This document shows, piece by piece, positions 33,000 to 42,631 of a DNA stretch of 64,000 nt; position 1 is the first letter of the stretch; the number at the start of each line of letters is the position of its first letter. The notes beneath the pieces are model-generated. The model saw only the letters and a list, made by a program, of their open reading frames with translations, was not told where the DNA came from and made no database searches. The position numbers and the translations under genes are program-made. Origin of the DNA: Oscillospiraceae bacterium (GTDB lineage Bacteria > Bacillota > Clostridia > Oscillospirales > Acutalibacteraceae); contig DPOR01000017.1 of NCBI GenBank assembly GCA_003538135.1, positions 131,606 through 195,605 of the forward strand. The letters run 5' to 3'.

Positions 33000-35339
33000 T
33001 CAATCCGGCGTATAGGTGTAAGTGAAGCAATGCGAGCGAAGGACTGCCGCGCCCATTATATTGAGTCTGAACGCGTTGCCGCGCATAGTCCGATTGCCTA
33101 TCTTCAGGCTCGAAATATAGCCGCAGCCGCTTCCGCGTGCGCTGTCATGCTCGAGTATCTTTATCCACTGCGCGGGGTCGTTTTGGAGCGTTATACGCTT
33201 TGACGCGTCAACCTTCGCGTTATACGCCTCAACCTTCTTGCGAATATCCTCGCTCGAAATAGTCAGAGTGCGCTTGACGTCGCCCTCGGGGCTTGTCCTG
33301 CCGCCCGCGAGATAGGGATATGTGCTCTGGCTGCCGCCCCATACGTTTATACTCGATGTAGTTTTGCCCGCCGCGGTCGAGAAATACGGGGTCAGTGCGG
33401 GCTTGCCGTTAAATTCAAGGCAGTCTCCGAGCGTCTGCTTTATCGCGGTCTCGATAGATGCGCTCGTTCCCGCATAGCTTTCGCGGAACGCATGGTTTGC
33501 GGAGGTCAGCTTAAAGTTCTGGCGCTTTGCGTAGGTATATATCGCAACCATCTGCGACTTTATCGACTCAAGCGGCGCAGACGGACCGACCTCGGCGTAG
33601 GCTGTCTTTCCGAGATATTCGGCAAGGGAATAGCTCTTGCCGTTATATGTAACCTTGCTCGGTAAATCGGAATCTCTGACAAGGCTTATACCCGGATTAT
33701 TGTAATAGTGGAGCAAAATCCGCTTATAGTCCCAGCCGCGGCGCGCATACTCCGAAGCGCCGTTCTGGCTCATACCGACTCCGTGACCGTAGCCGTAGAC
33801 CGTGAAAACAAAGGTGCCCGTCTTTTTCGAAGAGCTGTTCGGCTTTGTGGTCGTAGGCTTTTCGGTGGGCTTTGAAGTCGGCTTCTCGGTCGTGCTCGGG
33901 CGAGTCGTCGGTTTTGTGGTGATAACAGTCGTCAAAACGGTCGAGCTCTCGATTATCGAGCCCGGTACCGTGGCGCTTGTCTTCTCATCGGTGGTTTTCT
34001 CGGGGCGCGTACTCTGCGAGTCGGCAGTGTCGCCGTTTGGATGCTCTACGTCGGCAATGATCATATCGTCTATATCATCAATTATCCCGTCCGTATCGCT
34101 CTCTGAGGTATTCCCCCCCGATGTGTTGCCGCCCGACGCGCTGTTCTCAACCGTATCGCTCTCGCTTGTGTCGGACTCGCGTGCGTTCATGAGCGCCGCG
34201 CTGACCTGCGAGCCGTAGCCCTTGACCAAAAATGTAATCGCAGTTCCGATAAGCGCCGCGAGCAGGATAATAGCCGCCACAATGAGCGCGGTTTTCTTGC
34301 CCGAACGCGCGGGAGCCGATTTATGATGGGTCGGATGCTCCCCGTCCTCGATTACTATCGCCGTGTCGTCGTCGACATTGTGCAGGACAAAGCCGTTTTT
34401 AGCATAGTCGGCAAGCGAGGAATAGAGCCTGTGAACGCAGGCATAGATAAACTGCTGGGTAGATTCACCCTTTCGGCTGTATACCTTGAATACCCGCGCC
34501 TTGTTCTCGTCCGCTATGCAGATGAACATGAAATATTTGCTGTCCTCTTCGTCGCTGCGGAAGACATTAGATATTGCCGCACCGACTGATGCGCCGCTGT
34601 TCAGGCGGGCGCGTCCCGCCATGGCCGCCGTATATTCGCCGTGAGACTCGTCCTCCCGGCGCTCGCCGTCGGCCTGCTGAGCAAATATGACATCGGCAAA
34701 ATCGGGCTCGTCATACGGAAGAACGGAGAACACAAACGGGCTGTTTTTGCTCGTCGCAACCGCAACGGAAATTCCGCGCTCCTTCAGCAGCTCCACAACC
34801 TCCTCAGGGTTGCACTTCTCCTCTTCGCACAGCTCTCCCTCGGGAACATCCTCGCTTTTTTCTGTCTCCTTTGCACCTGTGCCGGGTGCAAAGACCGCTC
34901 TCAACTGTTCGGCAATTTTGGCGCAGCGTCCGTCCGAAAGAGGCACAAAGACAAGAGTCTGCTTGCCGCTTTTTTCTATAAAGCCGCAGTATTTGCCGTC
35001 GTCGGTCATAAGTATCTGCGCATCGGCGGGCATAAGACAGAAGTCCCCGTCCCCGTTTTTCAGCACCTCGGCTATCTCGGCGGAGGGCTCTGTTTTTGTC
35101 TTGAGCGCGGCAAAGAGCAGCTTCTTTATCTGAAGATAGTACCGCTCGGTAACCGCCAGAACCACGGTCTCCGTCTTTCCGAACGCCCCGGCAAGCGCAG
35201 TAAACAGCTCGCGGCTGTCCGCGAAGCGCTCGAAACGGCACTCCCCGCAGGCATCGGCAAAAACGGACTCATATTCCGCTATTGCCCGATGCGGGAGAGG
35301 CTGATGAACAAAAGCCAGGAGCGAGATCTTATTTTCCAA
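33000..35339 (-). CDS. Membrane protein with extracellular permuted SpoIID/LytB domain
   Basis: A 779-residue protein started by TTG (GAGGTG about 7 bases upstream). Residues 1-~345 are a cytoplasmic region I do not recognise. A transmembrane segment (ALIVAAIILLAALIGTAITF, ~350-372) is followed by a Ser/Thr/Asp-rich linker with KPTEKPTTTK-like repeats (~375-510), then a SpoIID-like peptidoglycan lytic transglycosylase domain. In it the GYGHGVGMSQNGASEYARRG motif (~516-535) comes before, not after, the segment with the putative catalytic Glu (AEVGPSAPLESIKSQ, ~583). This looks like a permuted order. It is the last gene of the nifS-thiI-cinA-srtB run. Confidence 0.85.
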   Translation of the reverse strand: MENKISLLAFVHQPLPHRAIAEYESVFADACGECRFERFADSRELFTALAGAFGKTETVVLAVTERYYLQIKKLLFAALKTKTEPSAEIAEVLKNGDGDFCLMPADAQILMTDDGKYCGFIEKSGKQTLVFVPLSDGRCAKIAEQLRAVFAPGTGAKETEKSEDVPEGELCEEEKCNPEEVVELLKERGISVAVATSKNSPFVFSVLPYDEPDFADVIFAQQADGERREDESHGEYTAAMAGRARLNSGASVGAAISNVFRSDEEDSKYFMFICIADENKARVFKVYSRKGESTQQFIYACVHRLYSSLADYAKNGFVLHNVDDDTAIVIEDGEHPTHHKSAPARSGKKTALIVAAIILLAALIGTAITFLVKGYGSQVSAALMNARESDTSESDTVENSASGGNTSGGNTSESDTDGIIDDIDDMIIADVEHPNGDTADSQSTRPEKTTDEKTSATVPGSIIESSTVLTTVITTKPTTRPSTTEKPTSKPTEKPTTTKPNSSSKKTGTFVFTVYGYGHGVGMSQNGASEYARRGWDYKRILLHYYNNPGISLVRDSDLPSKVTYNGKSYSLAEYLGKTAYAEVGPSAPLESIKSQMVAIYTYAKRQNFKLTSANHAFRESYAGTSASIETAIKQTLGDCLEFNGKPALTPYFSTAAGKTTSSINVWGGSQSTYPYLAGGRTSPEGDVKRTLTISSEDIRKKVEAYNAKVDASKRITLQNDPAQWIKILEHDSARGSGCGYISSLKIGNRTMRGNAFRLNIMGAAVLRSHCFTYTYTPD

Positions 35340-35351
35340 AATATCACCTCA

Positions 35352-36815
35352 TTAGTTGGGATACCATCTGTTTGCGTTCTTATAGGGATTCTGTTTATTG
35401 AGCTTATCATACCACGCCTGAGGATATCTCGGGTTCGGATTGGTCTTGACAAGCGAAGTGTCGATTTCCTCGCTCTCGCCCTCGCGCATCATTCGCGCCA
35501 CGACGACAAGGCGTGCATTGTCAAACTCATAGAGACAGGTTGAAAGAGTAAGTATCTTATCGGTCGGCTTGATATCGACGCCCGTTGTGTAGAGCTTTCT
35601 CGAATCAAGCTCCTTAATATACTGCTTGAAGCTGTCATCGCTTATATTTCTCCAGATATAGTTGAAGAAATATCCGTTGTCCTCGGCCGTGGTGGCGTTT
35701 GTGATAAACACCGCGTAGACCTTCCATTTGTAGTCATGATAGATTGTGTTGAACTCGATTATCGGATTGTTTATGAATCCGCGCGTGGTACGGTAATCGA
35801 AAAGCTTGCTGAAAATCTTATCCGATGCGCGGGTGCTGTGGCCGTAGATTATGCTGTTGCGGTCAAGCGTTTTAACGGAGTTCTCGCAAGCTAAGAACGG
35901 GTTTCCGAGATCAGTATATCTGTGGGTGAAGCTGCGCTTGAGATAATACGAGTCGTTGTCGGTCTGGAGGATGGGAAAGTCCATCTTGAGCTTGCTTATC
36001 TTGAGCCAGCCGACAAGGTCGGTGTTCTGCGTATACGCCTCGGCGTATTTTAGCTGCATACCCTCGGGGAAATCCACGTCGGGGTACTTCGCCTTTATCT
36101 CGTCCCACGGCAGCTTTTCCTCGGGCTGTATACCATTTATGTCGTTTTCAACGATATTGGGCTGAATGAAATATGTATTTATCAGCATTCCCGCGCTGAT
36201 AACAACCGTGACCATCGCCACCATAAAGACTATCTTTCGGATTATCTCGGAGACTCCGTCTCCCTTCATCGGGATTATGCCGCCTATAATCTTCTTGAAA
36301 CCCTTTCTCTTGCCGCTGTTTTTCTCGTTTTCGCTGACCTCGCGCTCATATTCGCGCAGGGAGCCGCGCTCACGCTCGCTGAGGTTGACGGCAAAAACGG
36401 AGTCGGTGGGCATATCGAAATCGTCAAACGCCTGATGGGTCGGATACTCGGGCTCAGTGACCTTCGGGATATCCTCGCCGCTCAAATCGTCGGGCGGAAT
36501 AAACTTATAAACATTGTCCGGCTTCGGCTCTGCGGACGGCTTGACCTCGGGCTCGGAAATATCCGAAGCCCCCCCGTTCTCGAGGTCGGAAACGCCAACG
36601 GGCTCCTGCCGCTCCTCTTCCGGCGCAGCGGCGCTTTCATGCCGCGTCTCATCCTCCGTCTGTGCGTCGCCGCCGTCGAGATATTTATGGGCTATTTTCT
36701 CCATCTCGTTTTGCTCCGCAGGCTTTTCATCGTCCTCAACCGATGTGTAGTGCTCAAACATTTCCCTCATATCGGGCAGCGAAATTTCACTGTCTTTTCT
36801 GTTTTTATCAGACAT
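35352..36815 (-). CDS. srtB: Class B sortase with long cytoplasmic N-terminus
   Basis: A 487-residue transpeptidase that should anchor surface proteins or assemble pili. A ~190-residue acidic, low-complexity cytoplasmic part is followed by one transmembrane segment (IVFMVAMVTVVISAGMLINTYF, ~195-216). The extracellular sortase fold has catalytic His in IYGHSTRASDKIFSKL, Cys in LSTCLYEF and Arg in NARLVVVAR, with the class B helix. The N-terminal extension is much longer than in classical SrtB (~240 residues in all). No LPXTG-like substrate gene is seen in the window. Confidence 0.9.
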   Translation of the reverse strand: MSDKNRKDSEISLPDMREMFEHYTSVEDDEKPAEQNEMEKIAHKYLDGGDAQTEDETRHESAAAPEEERQEPVGVSDLENGGASDISEPEVKPSAEPKPDNVYKFIPPDDLSGEDIPKVTEPEYPTHQAFDDFDMPTDSVFAVNLSERERGSLREYEREVSENEKNSGKRKGFKKIIGGIIPMKGDGVSEIIRKIVFMVAMVTVVISAGMLINTYFIQPNIVENDINGIQPEEKLPWDEIKAKYPDVDFPEGMQLKYAEAYTQNTDLVGWLKISKLKMDFPILQTDNDSYYLKRSFTHRYTDLGNPFLACENSVKTLDRNSIIYGHSTRASDKIFSKLFDYRTTRGFINNPIIEFNTIYHDYKWKVYAVFITNATTAEDNGYFFNYIWRNISDDSFKQYIKELDSRKLYTTGVDIKPTDKILTLSTCLYEFDNARLVVVARMMREGESEEIDTSLVKTNPNPRYPQAWYDKLNKQNPYKNANRWYPN

Positions 36816-36835
36816 ACTCTTTCCTCCGATACAGG

Positions 36836-38080
36836 TTACTTTATTTTCTCTTCAAGCATGAGACGCGCAAGGTTCAGCGCCCTTGTCGCCGTAACGTGCC
36901 TGTTATATTCACGGTCATTTTCATGGCCGGTGACTATCTTTTCAACGAACACGCGGTCGCCGTCCGTGACCGCCACGAAGCTTAATCCCCCGGGCAGAAC
37001 TCCGTCGCCGCCGGGGCCCGCAAGGCCGGTAGTCGATATCGCTATATCCGCGCCGCTCACGCGCTTTGCGCCGAGAGCCATCTCGCGCGCCGTCTGTTCG
37101 CTGACCGCGCCGTATGTATCGAGAGTCTCGGGCGAAACGCCTAAAAGCTTCATTTTTATGTCATTGGAATAGCTGACTATTCCGCACTCGAAAACCTCGG
37201 ACGAGCCGGGGATATCCGTCAGTCTCTTGGGGAGCGTGCCCGCAGTGCACGACTCTGCGGTGGCTATTTTTTTGCCCCGCTCTCTGAGAAGTGCCACCAC
37301 CCGCTCCTCGATTTTGTTCATATCCGTACCGTAGACGACGTCGCCGAGCCTGTCGCATATCTCGCGTATGACCGGGGCGCACAGCCTGTCCGCCTCCGCC
37401 TGAGTCGCCGCCTTTGCAGTTATGCGAAGCTGCACCTCACCGCTCTTGTCATAGGGTGCGACAGTCGGATTCTCTCTGTCGAACATATCCTCTACTTTTT
37501 CTGCGACTATGCTCTCGCCCATGCCGACTATATTGACCGTATGCGAAACTATCGTGCCGTCCGAATATTTTTTCAAAAAGCCGCGAACGCTCTCGTCAAA
37601 CATCGGAGAGAGCTCGGCGGGCGGGCCGGGCAGGAAGATGACGCACTTTCCGTCCCTCTCAAGCGCCGCTCCGGGAGCAGTGCCGTGGTTGTTTCTGAAC
37701 ACCGTGCCGCCCACGGGCAGCATCGCCTGCTTCAAGTTGCTCTCGGGCATATGAATGCCCCTCGCCTTAAAATAGCCGCGTATGCGCTCGGAAAGTTCTC
37801 TGTCCTCCGCAAGCTCAAAGCCCATGACCTCGCAGCATACCTCTTTTGTCAGGTCATCGGCCGTGGGACCGAGACCGCCCGAGGTTATGACAATATCGCT
37901 GCGCCCGAGAGCCGCTTTAAGCTCCTGCGCAAGGCGAACGGGATTGTCCCCCACCGAGCTGCGGTGCAGGACGGATATGCCCAGCTGCGCAAGCCCTTTT
38001 GAGAGGAACTGCTCGTTTGTATTGAGGATGTCCCCGAGCAGAAGCTCGGTGCCGACACAGAGAATTTCACATACTGCCAT
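36836..38080 (-). CDS. cinA: CinA-like nicotinamide-nucleotide amidohydrolase
   Basis: A 414-residue two-domain protein. The N-terminal MoaB/MogA-like domain (~1-170) has TELLLGDILNTNEQFLS and ITSGGLGPTADDLTKE; the C-terminal PncC amidase domain has TAESCTAGTLPKRLTDIPGS and STTGLAGPGG. CinA recycles NMN and ADP-ribose in pyridine nucleotide salvage. It starts 2 bases after thiI on the same strand. Confidence 0.95.
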   Translation of the reverse strand: MAVCEILCVGTELLLGDILNTNEQFLSKGLAQLGISVLHRSSVGDNPVRLAQELKAALGRSDIVITSGGLGPTADDLTKEVCCEVMGFELAEDRELSERIRGYFKARGIHMPESNLKQAMLPVGGTVFRNNHGTAPGAALERDGKCVIFLPGPPAELSPMFDESVRGFLKKYSDGTIVSHTVNIVGMGESIVAEKVEDMFDRENPTVAPYDKSGEVQLRITAKAATQAEADRLCAPVIREICDRLGDVVYGTDMNKIEERVVALLRERGKKIATAESCTAGTLPKRLTDIPGSSEVFECGIVSYSNDIKMKLLGVSPETLDTYGAVSEQTAREMALGAKRVSGADIAISTTGLAGPGGDGVLPGGLSFVAVTDGDRVFVEKIVTGHENDREYNRHVTATRALNLARLMLEEKIK

Positions 38081-38082
38081 GT

Positions 38083-39267
38083 TTAATCACCTTTTGAAAA
38101 AGCTTTTATGACTGTCACCTTAGTGCCCTCGACTGCGCGCTTTATGGGCTCGTCCCACTCGGTGCCGCGCTCCGCTTTTTCAATTCCGGCTATCGTCGGA
38201 TGGGTGCGCGGATGCTTCGGAGTGAACACCGTGCAGCAGTCCTCATAAGGCTGAATGGATATATCAAACGTCTCTATCTTTCTCGATATCGCAATAACCT
38301 CGTCCTTGTCCATGCCGATGAGCGGACGGAACACGGGCATTGAGGTCACGGCGTCGGTGCAGGCTATCGCGGGCATGGTCTGGCTTGCGACCTGACCCAC
38401 GCTCTCGCCCGTTATCAGCGCCTGGCAGCCCTCTTTTATTGCTATCTCCTGCGAGATTCGCATCATCATGCGACGCATGACAAGGGTGAACACCTCTTCG
38501 GGGCAGTTATCTTTGATAAGCTCCTGAATCTCTGTAAACGGAACGACAAAGAGCATGATTCGTCCGCTGTATTTTGCGACCTGACGCAGAAGCGAATGCA
38601 CCTTCTGCTCGGCGCGCTGACTCGTATAGGGAGGGGACGCGAAGTGAATCGCTATCAGCTCTATGCCGCGCTTTGCCATCATCCAGCCTGCAACGGGACT
38701 GTCTATTCCGCCGGAGACGAGCAGAGCCGCCTTTCCCGCGGAGCCCGAGGGCATACCGCCCGCGCCCTTGAGCTGATTGCCGTGGACAAACGCGCACTTG
38801 TCGCGCACCTCGACATTTATTATAACATCCGGGTTATGAACATCGACCTTCAGATGATGAAACCTCGAGAGTATCTTTCCGCCGACTTCTCTGCATATCT
38901 CGGGAGAATTGAGCGGAAACTTCTTGTCCGCGCGCTTCGCCTCAACCTTAAAGGTCGAAGCCGCATTGAGCAGGGGAGCCGTGTATTCAACGCAGGTGTC
39001 GAGAATAACATCCATATCCTTTTCGACTGCGGCTGCGCGGGAGAGTCCGGCTATGCCGAAAACCTTCAAAAGCCTGTCTGTCGCTTCGTCGAGGTCTGCG
39101 TCCTCGGGTCCCTCGACTATGATAGTAGACTGCGCGGGGGTGCAGGTGAATTTGCCGAGCGACGCGAGTCTGCGGCGTATATTTGCCATGAGCATATCCT
39201 CAAAGGAGCGTCTGTTCAGTCCTTTGAGAGCAAGCTCGCCGTTTTTGACGAGAATAACTTCCTTCAT
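38083..39267 (-). CDS. thiI: tRNA 4-thiouridine synthase ThiI
   Basis: A 394-residue enzyme that makes s4U8 in tRNA and supplies sulfur for thiamine thiazole. It has N-terminal ferredoxin-like and THUMP domains (ELALKGLNRRSFEDML at the start) and a PP-loop LVSGGIDSPVAGWMM near residue 184. The rhodanese domain of the enterobacterial form is absent, as in most Firmicutes. Sulfur would come from the cysteine desulfurase encoded just upstream (15-base gap). Confidence 0.96.
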   Translation of the reverse strand: MKEVILVKNGELALKGLNRRSFEDMLMANIRRRLASLGKFTCTPAQSTIIVEGPEDADLDEATDRLLKVFGIAGLSRAAAVEKDMDVILDTCVEYTAPLLNAASTFKVEAKRADKKFPLNSPEICREVGGKILSRFHHLKVDVHNPDVIINVEVRDKCAFVHGNQLKGAGGMPSGSAGKAALLVSGGIDSPVAGWMMAKRGIELIAIHFASPPYTSQRAEQKVHSLLRQVAKYSGRIMLFVVPFTEIQELIKDNCPEEVFTLVMRRMMMRISQEIAIKEGCQALITGESVGQVASQTMPAIACTDAVTSMPVFRPLIGMDKDEVIAISRKIETFDISIQPYEDCCTVFTPKHPRTHPTIAGIEKAERGTEWDEPIKRAVEGTKVTVIKAFSKGD

Positions 39268-39282
39268 ATTGCGATTCCTTTT

Positions 39283-40416
39283 TTACTTATTTTTTCTTAT
39301 TGCCTTCTGCCCTGCCGAAATGCCGTCGATGAGCATATCTATTTCCTCTTTCGTTGTGAAGCGGGAGAAGCTGATCCTCAGCGGGCTCTTTCTGACCTCG
39401 TCACTCAGTCCCATATTCTTGAGCACCGAGCTCTGATGTCCCTTTGAGCAGGCCGAGCCGCTCGAGACATAGACGCCGCGTGAGGAGAGAAAATTGAGCA
39501 TAGGCTCAGAGTTTATGCCGAGCACGGAGATGTTTGTAACATAGGGCAGCGCGTCCTCGGGCGAGTTTATGACCACTCCGCCGAGGGAGCGAAGCCTTTC
39601 GCACATATAGTCACGCAGCTCGGTGACCTTTTTGAGCTGAGCCGTAAGATTCGGCAGAGCCGCGGCCGCCGCGCCGAAGCCCGCTATCGCAGGCATGGGC
39701 TGAGTGCCGGGGCGCAGCTTTTCCTCCTGCAAACCGCCGAAAACTATCGGCGAAAGCCGCACGCCCTTTTTGACATAGAGCGCGCCCACGCCCTTGGGTC
39801 CGTGTATCTTGTGGGAGCTGACCGTCATCAAATCGACACCCATCGCCGCGGGCTTCAGCGGCAGCTTGCCGAAAGCCTGCACCGCGTCGCAATGGATAAG
39901 CGCCGGCGACTTCGCCCGCGTCACAGCGGTTCTCGCCGCCTCGACCGGCTGAACCGTACCGGTCTCGTTGTTGACTGCCATTATACTCACGAGCACCGTG
40001 TCCGGGGTCACTGCGTCAAAGAGCTCACGCTCGCTGATGCGCCCTTTTCTGTCGACGCCCAAGCGTATAACCTCAAAGCCCTCGCTTTCAAGGTGCTTGA
40101 CCGTCTCCTCGATACTCGGATGCTCGACGCTCGTCGTCACTATCCGTCTGCCGCGTCGGCGCATGGCATGAGCCGCGCCCTGAACGGCAAGATTATTGCT
40201 CTCTGTCCCGCCGGAGGTAAAATACACCTCATCGTCCCGGCAGAAGAGCCTGCGCGCAATATTCGAGCGCGCGTTTTCGAGCATTTCGTCCGCCTCTATC
40301 CCCTTTTGGTGCAAGGAAGAGGGGTTTCCCCAAAGCTCTGTCACAGCGGTTTTCATCGCCTCAACAGCCTCACCGCACACGGGTGTGGTGGCGCTGTTGT
40401 CAAGATACGCCGTCAT
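39283..40416 (-). CDS. Cysteine desulfurase (NifS/IscS family)
   Basis: A 377-residue PLP enzyme that moves sulfur from cysteine onto an active-site persulfide. YLDNSATTP opens the protein; TSGGTESNN, SVEHPSIEE, the PLP-lysine motif SSHKIHGPKGVGALY (~200) and the catalytic Cys loop SSGSACSKG (~320) are all present. The ATG at 40416 follows GGAGTG by 9 bases; the longer frame has no ribosome site. Being first in nifS-thiI-cinA, it probably serves ThiI (and perhaps MnmA) rather than being the main Fe-S enzyme. Confidence 0.93.
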   Translation of the reverse strand: MTAYLDNSATTPVCGEAVEAMKTAVTELWGNPSSLHQKGIEADEMLENARSNIARRLFCRDDEVYFTSGGTESNNLAVQGAAHAMRRRGRRIVTTSVEHPSIEETVKHLESEGFEVIRLGVDRKGRISERELFDAVTPDTVLVSIMAVNNETGTVQPVEAARTAVTRAKSPALIHCDAVQAFGKLPLKPAAMGVDLMTVSSHKIHGPKGVGALYVKKGVRLSPIVFGGLQEEKLRPGTQPMPAIAGFGAAAAALPNLTAQLKKVTELRDYMCERLRSLGGVVINSPEDALPYVTNISVLGINSEPMLNFLSSRGVYVSSGSACSKGHQSSVLKNMGLSDEVRKSPLRISFSRFTTKEEIDMLIDGISAGQKAIRKNK

Positions 40417-40607
40417 AAGAAAAATCACTCCAAACAGCACGATTCCCAATTATACTTATATACACTATATTATACAACATAATCACCGGACTTGCAATAT
40501 ATTTGAGCCGATTGCGCCTTGCCGCAGAAAACTTTTTCCGCTCGCACATAAAACGCACGCTCGCTACATTATATGATATAAAGTGCAACAAGGACAGCAA
40601 ATAAAGA

Positions 40608-40635
40608 TTGACAAAAATATGCAATTTGCTATAAT
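40608..40635 (+). promoter_or_regulatory. PAP2 gene promoter
   Basis: TTGACA (40608-40613) and TATAAT (40630-40635) are spaced 16 bases apart. It rules out the in-frame ATG at 40583 as a start, since that lies upstream of the promoter. Confidence 0.85.
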
Positions 40636-40675
40636 TAGACTGAAAACCAAACCATTACATAAAGGAGAGTTAACA

Positions 40676-41665
40676 TTGACAAGACGAACAAAATCATGGG
40701 TCGCAGTGCTGCTTTTCATCGCAGTATTCGGCGCTCTGCTCGTGACCGCAACGTTCACCGACCTTCAGGTCAGCCATATTCTCACGGCAAAGGCGCTCGC
40801 TGCCCACACCTATTACACCAACGAAACCACATACGGAGTCGTGCTTGAGGCGGTCGGCTCGTCGCCCGTCTACCTCATGCTCGCGTTCAGCTTCCAGATT
40901 CTCTTCTGGCAGGTCATGCGCAAAATGAAAAAGCATCCGTGGAAAGAAATTCTTGCGATACTTCTTCTCGTCGCGGGAACGGCGGCATACTTCGTCATGT
41001 TCGACGACGCCGTAAAATATGCGCTCCAGCATATAGGCCCCGAGGCCGAGCTGTTCCGCAAGGCGGCATTCCTCAAGGGCATATCGATGTTCTTCGCGGG
41101 TCTTATGACCTTCTTTGCAACCTTCGCCATAAGGAACTACTCCGAGGAATCGGTCGGTAAGCTCGTTATGTTCGCGGTTGCGGTGCTCTGCGTTGCAGCT
41201 GTTTCCAACGGCATTATCGCCGCAGTCAAAGAGCCCGTCGGCCGTATGCGTTACCGCGCAATGAACTGCGAGGGCGGTGCCACAATCGGCGGATTTGACA
41301 ATTTCACCCGCTGGTATGTCGTCAACGGTCAGCACATCCCCAAGGAAGAGATGAAAGCCCTCTTCGGCACAACCGATGCGCTCAAGTCCTTCCCCAGCGG
41401 ACACACCTGCTCCGCCGGCACGGTCTACTGCCTGCTTATGCTCCTCGATGTTTTCGCAGTCAAGAGCAAGGGCAAGAGAGCGGTCTGCTGGATAGCCGCC
41501 ATCGCCTACACCGGCATGGTCGCCGTCAGCCGCATAATGGTCGGCGCGCACTTCTTCAGCGACGTCCTCATGGGCGGCACGATAGCATTCGTATGCATGA
41601 TAATTTCCAGAGAGATTTTCATCTGCAAGGGCGCGAATGTCAAAGCGATGTTCGGAAAAGAATAA
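40676..41665 (+). CDS. PAP2-family membrane phosphatase
   Basis: A 329-residue integral membrane protein with about six or seven predicted transmembrane segments. The lipid-phosphatase triad is present: KEPVGRMRYRAMN (a variant KX6RP), SFPSGHTCSA, and SRIMVGAHFFSDVLMGG. It probably dephosphorylates a lipid phosphate such as undecaprenyl-pyrophosphate or phosphatidic acid. The start is TTG at 40676, 6 bases after AAAGGAGAG and downstream of the promoter. Confidence 0.9.
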   Translation: MTRRTKSWVAVLLFIAVFGALLVTATFTDLQVSHILTAKALAAHTYYTNETTYGVVLEAVGSSPVYLMLAFSFQILFWQVMRKMKKHPWKEILAILLLVAGTAAYFVMFDDAVKYALQHIGPEAELFRKAAFLKGISMFFAGLMTFFATFAIRNYSEESVGKLVMFAVAVLCVAAVSNGIIAAVKEPVGRMRYRAMNCEGGATIGGFDNFTRWYVVNGQHIPKEEMKALFGTTDALKSFPSGHTCSAGTVYCLLMLLDVFAVKSKGKRAVCWIAAIAYTGMVAVSRIMVGAHFFSDVLMGGTIAFVCMIISREIFICKGANVKAMFGKE

Positions 41666-41733
41666 GATACAAAAAGCAGCAATCACCGCCCCATACGGCT
41701 CAGGTCATACGGGGCGGTTTCTTTTAAGAGAAA

Positions 41734-41763
41734 AGCACGGTGTATCTTTCGACACACCGTGCT
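41734..41763. terminator. Bidirectional terminator between PAP2 and jag
   Basis: AGCACGGTGT / ACACCGTGCT, with CGTTTTTTG on one side and TTTTCTCTT on the other strand. A second GC stem ACCGCCCC/GGGGCGGT just upstream (about 41689-41719) may add to termination of the PAP2 transcript. Confidence 0.85.
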
Positions 41764-41773
41764 CGTTTTTTGT

Positions 41774-42607
41774 TTAGTCCTCGTACTTTGCGAGGGGCTC
41801 AATCTTGCCGTATCTCGACGCGGAGGCCGCGTCGGATCTGGGCGGACGGGAGGGAGCTGCGGGACGGTCGCCGCGCGGGCGGTCGTTTCTGCCTCTGCCG
41901 CCTCTGTCGCGGTTCTGATATCCGCCACGCCCGCCTGAGCGGGGCGGTCTGGAGCCGCCGTTGAGGGGCCTTACGCCCTCTTCGAGAGTGATAACGACCT
42001 TGCGGTCATTCTCCGAGCCTACAGAGTGAGAGGTCACTCCCTCTATCTCCTGGAGAGCCGTATGGATGATGCGTCTCTCGTAAGGATTCATGGGATCGAG
42101 CACAACATTTCTGCCGTACTTTCTGACCTTCGCGGCGCTCTTCTGAGCAAGTGAGCGCAGAGTCGCCTCGCGCTTCTCGCGGTAGTTGCCGATATTGAGC
42201 GACACTCTTCTCGACTTCTCCGCACCTCTGTTGACAACGAGGCGGACGAGATACTGGATAGCATCGAGCGTCTCTCCTCTGCGGCCGATGGCCGCGCCGT
42301 AGTCGCCGTCATATTCGACTGCGATGCTGACTTCCTCGTCAGTCTCGTCAATCTTTATCTCCGCGCCCTCAATGCCGAGGCTTGCAAGGATTTTTTCAAG
42401 ATATTCCTTTGCGTCTGCGTTAGACGGGGCGTCGAAGCTCACTTTGACCTTTGCGGGGGTAGTTCCGAGCAGACCGAACATCTTCTTTGCCGGCATTTCG
42501 AGAACTTCGATTTCAATATCCGAATCGGCGGATATGCCAAGCTGCGCGATAGCGTCCGCTTTTGCAAGCTCGACTGTTGCGCCGGTGCCGATAGCTTCTT
42601 TTAACAT
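41774..42607 (-). CDS. jag: RNA-binding protein Jag/KhpB (SpoIIIJ-associated)
   Basis: A 277-residue protein with Jag-N domain (~1-50, KEAIGTGATVELAKADAIAQ), KH domain (~70-150, with GRRGETLDAIQYLV) and R3H domain (~155-215, DPMNPYERRIIHTALQ). A Gly/Arg-rich tail of about 55 residues follows, with GGRGGYQNRDRGGRGRNDRP. The family is usually about 200-210 residues, so the RGG tail is an extension. The ATG at 42607 is chosen over GTG 42622, with AGGTGG 11 bases upstream. It is the last gene of rpmH-rnpA-yidD-yidC-jag. Confidence 0.93.
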   Translation of the reverse strand: MLKEAIGTGATVELAKADAIAQLGISADSDIEIEVLEMPAKKMFGLLGTTPAKVKVSFDAPSNADAKEYLEKILASLGIEGAEIKIDETDEEVSIAVEYDGDYGAAIGRRGETLDAIQYLVRLVVNRGAEKSRRVSLNIGNYREKREATLRSLAQKSAAKVRKYGRNVVLDPMNPYERRIIHTALQEIEGVTSHSVGSENDRKVVITLEEGVRPLNGGSRPPRSGGRGGYQNRDRGGRGRNDRPRGDRPAAPSRPPRSDAASASRYGKIEPLAKYED

Positions 42608-42631
42608 CTCTGTTTTCACCACCTGAAAAAT

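Noticed and set aside
40583..40675. Upstream ATG start for the PAP2 protein
   Set aside because: It precedes the promoter at 40608-40635, so it would not be transcribed; the TTG at 40676 has the ribosome site.
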